A stretch of DNA of 9,266 bases from the NCBI GenBank assembly GCA_964370445.1, contig CAYJJK010000091.1, forward strand, positions 1 through 9,266. Reading direction: 5' to 3'. The translations under genes and the position numbers were made by a program. The notes beneath the pieces were generated by a model, which saw nothing but the letters and a program-made list of their open reading frames with translations, did no database searches and was not told where the DNA came from. This stretch comes from JAAYCI01 sp964370445. Its GTDB lineage: Bacteria; Bacillota; Clostridia; Oscillospirales; Ruminococcaceae. This document shows positions 6,224-9,266 of this stretch, one piece after another; position 1 is the stretch's first letter; each line of letters starts with the position of its first letter.

Positions 6224-7372
6224 ATGATAGATGGAAAAAAAGTAACCGGGGTTTTGGTGGCTGCAGGCCGCTCGCAGCGTATGGGTTTTGATAAATTATT
6301 TCACCGTATTCACTGCCGTGAGGTGGTGTTGATATCTCTGGAAAAATTAACAATGCACCCCAATATCGATAATGTTGTAATTGTGGCGGGCGACAATATG
6401 GCAAAGCTGGCGCGCCTTTTAGAAGAGACCCCGCAACCAAAGCCGGTGCGCATTGTGCAAGGAGGCGAAACCAGAGCACATTCTGTAAAAGCGGGTGTTG
6501 AAGCTGCAGAGGATGCACAATTTGTAGCCATTCACGATGCAGCACGTCCGTTTGTATCGGAAGAATTGATTACAAGGCTTATAAAAGTGGCTGCAGAAGT
6601 TGGGGCGGCGGCCCCTGCGTTGGCTGTGCAAGACACAGTGAAGCGCGTGAGCGAAAGCGTAGTGGCCGAAACTGTACCAAGGGCAGATCTTACCACGGTG
6701 CAAACGCCACAGGTATTTTTGCGCGAGCGATATGTAAAATCTTTAGCCGAAATTGATGAAGATGATTATATTTTTTTAACAGATGACTGTATGGTGCTAG
6801 AGCGTGCCTCTTTTCCGGTGATGCTTGTAGAAGGGGAGCGAAGCAACCGAAAATTAACAAGCCCTGAGGACCTGCTTGGGGAAATTAATGTACGGCCCAT
6901 GCGCATTGGCCATGGCTATGATGTACACCGTTTGGTTACAGGGCGTTCTCTTATTTTGGGTGGTGTCACCGTGCCTCATCCAAAAGGGTTACAAGGTCAT
7001 TCAGATGCAGATGTTTTGTGTCATGTGGTTATGGATGCTTTACTAGGTGCTTTGGCTCTGGGGGACATTGGCATGCATTTTCCGGATACAGACCCAAGCT
7101 ATGCCGGAGTATCTAGCCTGTGGTTACTTGGCGAGTGTGAGAAAAAGGTGCGAGAGCAAGGTTATGTTGTGCAAAATATTGATGCAACTTTGATATGTCA
7201 AAACCCAAAACTGTCCGGGCACATTTTGGCCATACGTAAAAATTTGAGCAAGGTGTTACAAATAGAACTTTCCTGTGTGAGTGTGAAAGCAACAACAGAA
7301 GAAAGCCTTGGCTTCACCGGAAGAGAAGAGGGTATTGCAGCACATTGTGTGGCGCTTTTGTATGCACAATAG
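6224..7372 (+). CDS. ispDF: Bifunctional IspD/IspF: MEP cytidylyltransferase and MEcPP synthase
   Basis: This enzyme carries out two steps of the non-mevalonate isoprenoid pathway. IspD joins CTP and 2-C-methyl-D-erythritol 4-phosphate to CDP-ME. IspF cyclises CDP-ME 2-phosphate to methylerythritol cyclodiphosphate; the kinase step between them (IspE) is not encoded here. The 382-residue protein has the IspD domain at about 7-222: VLVAAGRSQRMGFDKLF (10-26) is the nucleotide-binding loop, IHDAARPF (103-110), VPRADLTTVQTPQVF (151-165) and NRKLTSPEDL (208-217) follow. The IspF domain starts at about 226 with RIGHGYDVHRL. Metal ligands D233, H235 and H267 are present, as are HSDADVLCH (259-267) and the C-terminal ATTEESLGFTGREEGIAAHC (355-374). 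The junction is only a few residues long. ATG 6224 is chosen from AGAGGAG five bases before and because homology begins directly after. Single transcription unit with its own terminator. Confidence 0.95.
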   Translation: MIDGKKVTGVLVAAGRSQRMGFDKLFHRIHCREVVLISLEKLTMHPNIDNVVIVAGDNMAKLARLLEETPQPKPVRIVQGGETRAHSVKAGVEAAEDAQFVAIHDAARPFVSEELITRLIKVAAEVGAAAPALAVQDTVKRVSESVVAETVPRADLTTVQTPQVFLRERYVKSLAEIDEDDYIFLTDDCMVLERASFPVMLVEGERSNRKLTSPEDLLGEINVRPMRIGHGYDVHRLVTGRSLILGGVTVPHPKGLQGHSDADVLCHVVMDALLGALALGDIGMHFPDTDPSYAGVSSLWLLGECEKKVREQGYVVQNIDATLICQNPKLSGHILAIRKNLSKVLQIELSCVSVKATTEESLGFTGREEGIAAHCVALLYAQ

Positions 7373-7398
7373 TAAAAGTGCCATTACAGAAAATTTAC

Positions 7399-7432
7399 AA
7401 GACGGCCTACCGCTTTGAGTTGGCCGTTTTTT
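7399..7432 (+). terminator. Rho-independent terminator after ispDF
   Basis: ACGGCC (7402-7407) pairs with GGCCGT (7422-7427), extended outward through a G-U and A-U pairs, followed by T up to 7432. It starts 27 bases after the ispDF stop. The loop carries the candidate -35 of the cdaA promoter. Confidence 0.8.
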
Positions 7433-7442
7433 GTGGTATAAT
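7415..7442 (+). promoter_or_regulatory. Probable promoter of cdaA-cdaR
   Basis: A perfect -10 TATAAT (7437-7442) is preceded by TGG, an extended -10 (TGnTATAAT). TTGAGT (7415-7420) lies 16 bases upstream and matches the -35 consensus at 4/6. Transcription would begin near 7449, leaving a leader of about 20 bases. The -35 lies inside the loop of the preceding terminator hairpin. Confidence 0.7.
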
Positions 7443-7458
7443 GGTTAATAGTATAAAC

Positions 7459-7465
7459 AAGGAGG
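7459..7465 (+). promoter_or_regulatory. Ribosome binding site of cdaA, with ambiguous start
   Basis: AAGGAGG is strong. It stands 3 bases before GTG 7469, which is tight, and 9 bases before the in-frame TTG at 7475, which is comfortable. No ATG competes. Confidence 0.7.
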
Positions 7466-7468
7466 CGA

Positions 7469-8380
7469 GTGGCCTTGAATGGGGTGCTAAACAATATTCT
7501 CAGTGGTTTTTGGGGTCAAATAGTTTTGTTGTTTCGGGATGTAAACATTACCGATATTTTAGATGTTCTGTTGGTTACGTTGCTGGTTTATGAGGTAATT
7601 ATTTTAGTGCGCAATACGCGTGCATCACAAATAACCAAAGGCATCGTGCTGCTTATTTTGGCATATGTGTTTGTGTCTGCCACCAATATGCGTACAATGG
7701 AATTTATTTTAGAATCCATCATGAGTTTTGGTATCATTGTGTTGGCAGTTATTTTTCAACCGGAATTGCGCAGGGCCATGGAACAAATGGGTGAACTCAA
7801 TGCAGTTACTTCGCGGATTTTCAGGCCGCCATCCATGAGTGAAGTGGAGCGAAATAAGTGGAAAAAGGCTATTGTAGCTGTGTGTGATGCCAGTGAACAT
7901 ATGGCAGAAGAACGTGGTGGCGCTATTATTGTAATGGAACGCAATACCAATTTGATAGAGGTGATTCGCAGCGGAACCACCTTGCGCTGTGAGCCGAACG
8001 TGGAGGTTTTAAAGACCATCTTTTTTGAGGGTACGCCTTTGCACGATGGTGCAGTTGTGGTGCGAGACGGTGCCATTGAAGCGGCAGGTTGTTTTTTGCC
8101 GTTGTCTAACAACTTAGAAATTAGCAAAGATATGGGAACGAGGCATCGTTCGGCTCTTGGAATGAGTGAAACCTCTGATGCTATTGTAGTGATTGTAAGT
8201 GAGGAAACCGGCATTATTTCTCTTGCTAAAAACGGTGTAATGATTCGCCGTTTAGATCGCCAAAATTTGTTCAATATGCTTATCAGTGATCTTATTCAGC
8301 CTGAAAAAGTGCAAACCAAGAAAAAGCGCGGAAGAAAGGGGAAAGCGCATGAAAAAGAAAATTCGCTTCCGCCTGTTTAA
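7469..8380 (+). CDS. cdaA: Membrane diadenylate cyclase CdaA
   Basis: CdaA condenses two ATP to cyclic di-AMP, a second messenger that in Firmicutes controls potassium and osmolyte uptake and cell-wall homeostasis. The 303-residue protein has three hydrophobic segments (about 29-48, 56-71, 83-96), leading through IFQPELRRAMEQMG (95-108) into a cytoplasmic DAC domain (about 110-275). The two signature motifs are DGA (193-195, in TPLHDGAVVV) and GTRHRSALG (223-231). GGAIIVMER (150-158) and SEETGIISLAKNG (244-256) also fit. The C-terminal tail is strongly basic (KKKRGRKGK, 284-292). No ATG is available at the start. GTG 7469 gives the longest product, TTG 7475 has better ribosome binding site spacing, and the difference is two residues. 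It overlaps cdaR by 32 bases, which indicates translational coupling. DisA and CdaS are excluded by the three-span membrane N-terminus. Confidence 0.95.
   Translation: MALNGVLNNILSGFWGQIVLLFRDVNITDILDVLLVTLLVYEVIILVRNTRASQITKGIVLLILAYVFVSATNMRTMEFILESIMSFGIIVLAVIFQPELRRAMEQMGELNAVTSRIFRPPSMSEVERNKWKKAIVAVCDASEHMAEERGGAIIVMERNTNLIEVIRSGTTLRCEPNVEVLKTIFFEGTPLHDGAVVVRDGAIEAAGCFLPLSNNLEISKDMGTRHRSALGMSETSDAIVVIVSEETGIISLAKNGVMIRRLDRQNLFNMLISDLIQPEKVQTKKKRGRKGKAHEKENSLPPV
8335..8341 (+). promoter_or_regulatory. Ribosome binding site of cdaR, inside cdaA
   Basis: AAAGGGG lies 7 bases before ATG 8349, within the codons for the basic tail of CdaA. It supports the overlapping start of cdaR. Confidence 0.6.
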
Positions 8381-9266
8381 CGACAAACGTGTGGTGCTTT
8401 TAGCTTCGTTTGTGTTGGCTTTTTTAAGCTGGGTGATTGTTGCAGGGTTTGTCAATCCCGGCCAAACCTTGGTGTTGTCAAATGTTCTTATTGATTATGA
8501 GCAACGGGCCGAAGATTATCGTATTTATGATTTGCAACTGGTTACAGCCCTTGCCGATTTAAGCTATGCCGAGGTGACAGTAAGCGGAGATGTTTCTTTA
8601 ATTAGTGGTTTTTCGAACAATGATGTAACAGTATATGCCGATTATAGTGCTGTTATTGGCCCCGGCACTTATAATATACCCTTAGAGGCAGACAAAACCA
8701 CCACAGGTTCTTACAACATCCAAAATTTTTCTTTACACAATGAGGAGCATTCTTTAGACGACTCGCCAATCACAACGGTTAGCTTAACCTTTGAAGAAGT
8801 GCAAACCCATAGTTTCCCCGTGAATGTGCAAGCAACAGGCATTACAGCAGCAACCGATTATTTTAAAGACACGGCAAGCTCTTCACAAAATGAGGTATCC
8901 GTTACAGGCCCAAGCAGTGAAATGGAAAAAGGAGCACAAGTTGTGGCGGTGGTTGAAGAGGAAGAAGTTCTTTTGGAAAGCGGTGGATTTAATGTGCCTC
9001 TCACGCTTTTAGATGAGGATGGTAATGAGGTGGAGTCACCGTTGCTTACCATCAACCCAACAGATAGCGTCACTGTAACCGTGCCCATTTTAGAAGTACG
9101 TGAGTTGGGGTTGGATGAGGGGATTATTGGCGTTCCTCAAGCGTTTGATATCGAGTGCCTGGATAGCCTAATTTCACAGTCTACAGAAACCAAAGATGTG
9201 GTTGGCTCATGCCAGTCTTTTTCAAATTTAGCAAATCCGTTTACCGTTGCCGAAATTGATTTGTCT
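8349..9266 (+). CDS. cdaR: CdaA regulatory protein CdaR (YbbR-domain protein), 3' end outside window
   Basis: CdaR is a single-span membrane protein with extracytoplasmic YbbR domains that binds CdaA and modulates its activity. Reading from ATG 8349 the frame stays open for 306 codons to the window end without a stop, so the gene is 3'-truncated here. A short basic N-terminus (MKKKIRFRLFNDKR) precedes one hydrophobic segment (about residues 15-35), the typical inside-basic anchor. The remainder is strand-rich, with features recalling repeated YbbR modules: FPVNVQATGITAATDYF (residues 156-172) followed by EVSVTGPSSEMEKG (180-193) is one clear unit, with probable units before it and after it (from about 230). 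The assignment rests on this pattern plus the position directly after cdaA with a 32-base overlap, the classic cdaA-cdaR arrangement. glmM often follows in Firmicutes and would be expected just beyond the window. The sequence is much less conserved than cdaA, as is usual for this family. Confidence 0.9.
   Translation, partial: MKKKIRFRLFNDKRVVLLASFVLAFLSWVIVAGFVNPGQTLVLSNVLIDYEQRAEDYRIYDLQLVTALADLSYAEVTVSGDVSLISGFSNNDVTVYADYSAVIGPGTYNIPLEADKTTTGSYNIQNFSLHNEEHSLDDSPITTVSLTFEEVQTHSFPVNVQATGITAATDYFKDTASSSQNEVSVTGPSSEMEKGAQVVAVVEEEEVLLESGGFNVPLTLLDEDGNEVESPLLTINPTDSVTVTVPILEVRELGLDEGIIGVPQAFDIECLDSLISQSTETKDVVGSCQSFSNLANPFTVAEIDLS

Noticed and set aside
8824..9088. Short open frames on both strands inside cdaR
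   Set aside because: The uninterrupted cdaR frame from 8349 to the window end, with YbbR-type sequence, explains the region.
1..9266. Mobile elements, CRISPR arrays, tRNA or rRNA genes, defence genes
   Set aside because: No terminal repeats, transposase motifs, regularly spaced repeats or tRNA-like cloverleaf were seen; genes are collinear housekeeping and signalling genes.

Overview
The window looks like ordinary chromosome from a motile, anaerobic-type Firmicute, most likely class Clostridia. The evidence is gene content: a chemotaxis cluster, a copper P-type ATPase ending in an extra CopZ-like domain, a fused ispDF gene of the non-mevalonate isoprenoid pathway, and the c-di-AMP pair cdaA-cdaR. 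Strong AGGAGG-type ribosome binding sites and moderately low GC agree. I cannot name a genus from sequence alone. No mobile element, CRISPR array, tRNA or rRNA is visible.

Layout. Bases 1-3269 (+): the 3' end of a chemotaxis operon, in the order cheA (5' part missing), cheW, cheR, cheB, closed by a strong hairpin at 3284-3328. Bases 3393-5933 (-): one large gene for a Cu(I)-exporting P1B-type ATPase, convergent with cheB and sharing that hairpin as a probable two-way terminator. Bases 5934-6223: an AT-rich divergent intergenic region with a good copA promoter and several small inverted repeats. Bases 6224-7372 (+): ispDF, followed by a terminator whose loop overlaps the -35 of the next promoter. 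Bases 7469-9266 (+): cdaA, then cdaR overlapping it by 32 bases and running off the window end.

How the genes work together. CheA autophosphorylates in response to receptors, to which it is coupled by CheW. CheR methylates the receptors, and CheB, activated by CheA phosphorylation, demethylates them, giving adaptation. CopA pumps Cu(I) out of the cytoplasm. Its last 69 codons form a complete CopZ-like chaperone domain preceded by its own strong in-frame ribosome binding site, so one gene may yield both a chaperone-tethered pump and a free chaperone. IspDF performs two non-consecutive steps of isoprenoid precursor synthesis. CdaA makes cyclic di-AMP and CdaR is its membrane-anchored regulator.

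I did not find a wholly new system. The most worthwhile lead is the nested CopZ-like start inside copA. Next are the terminator/promoter overlap before cdaA and the unexplained repeats between copA and ispDF.
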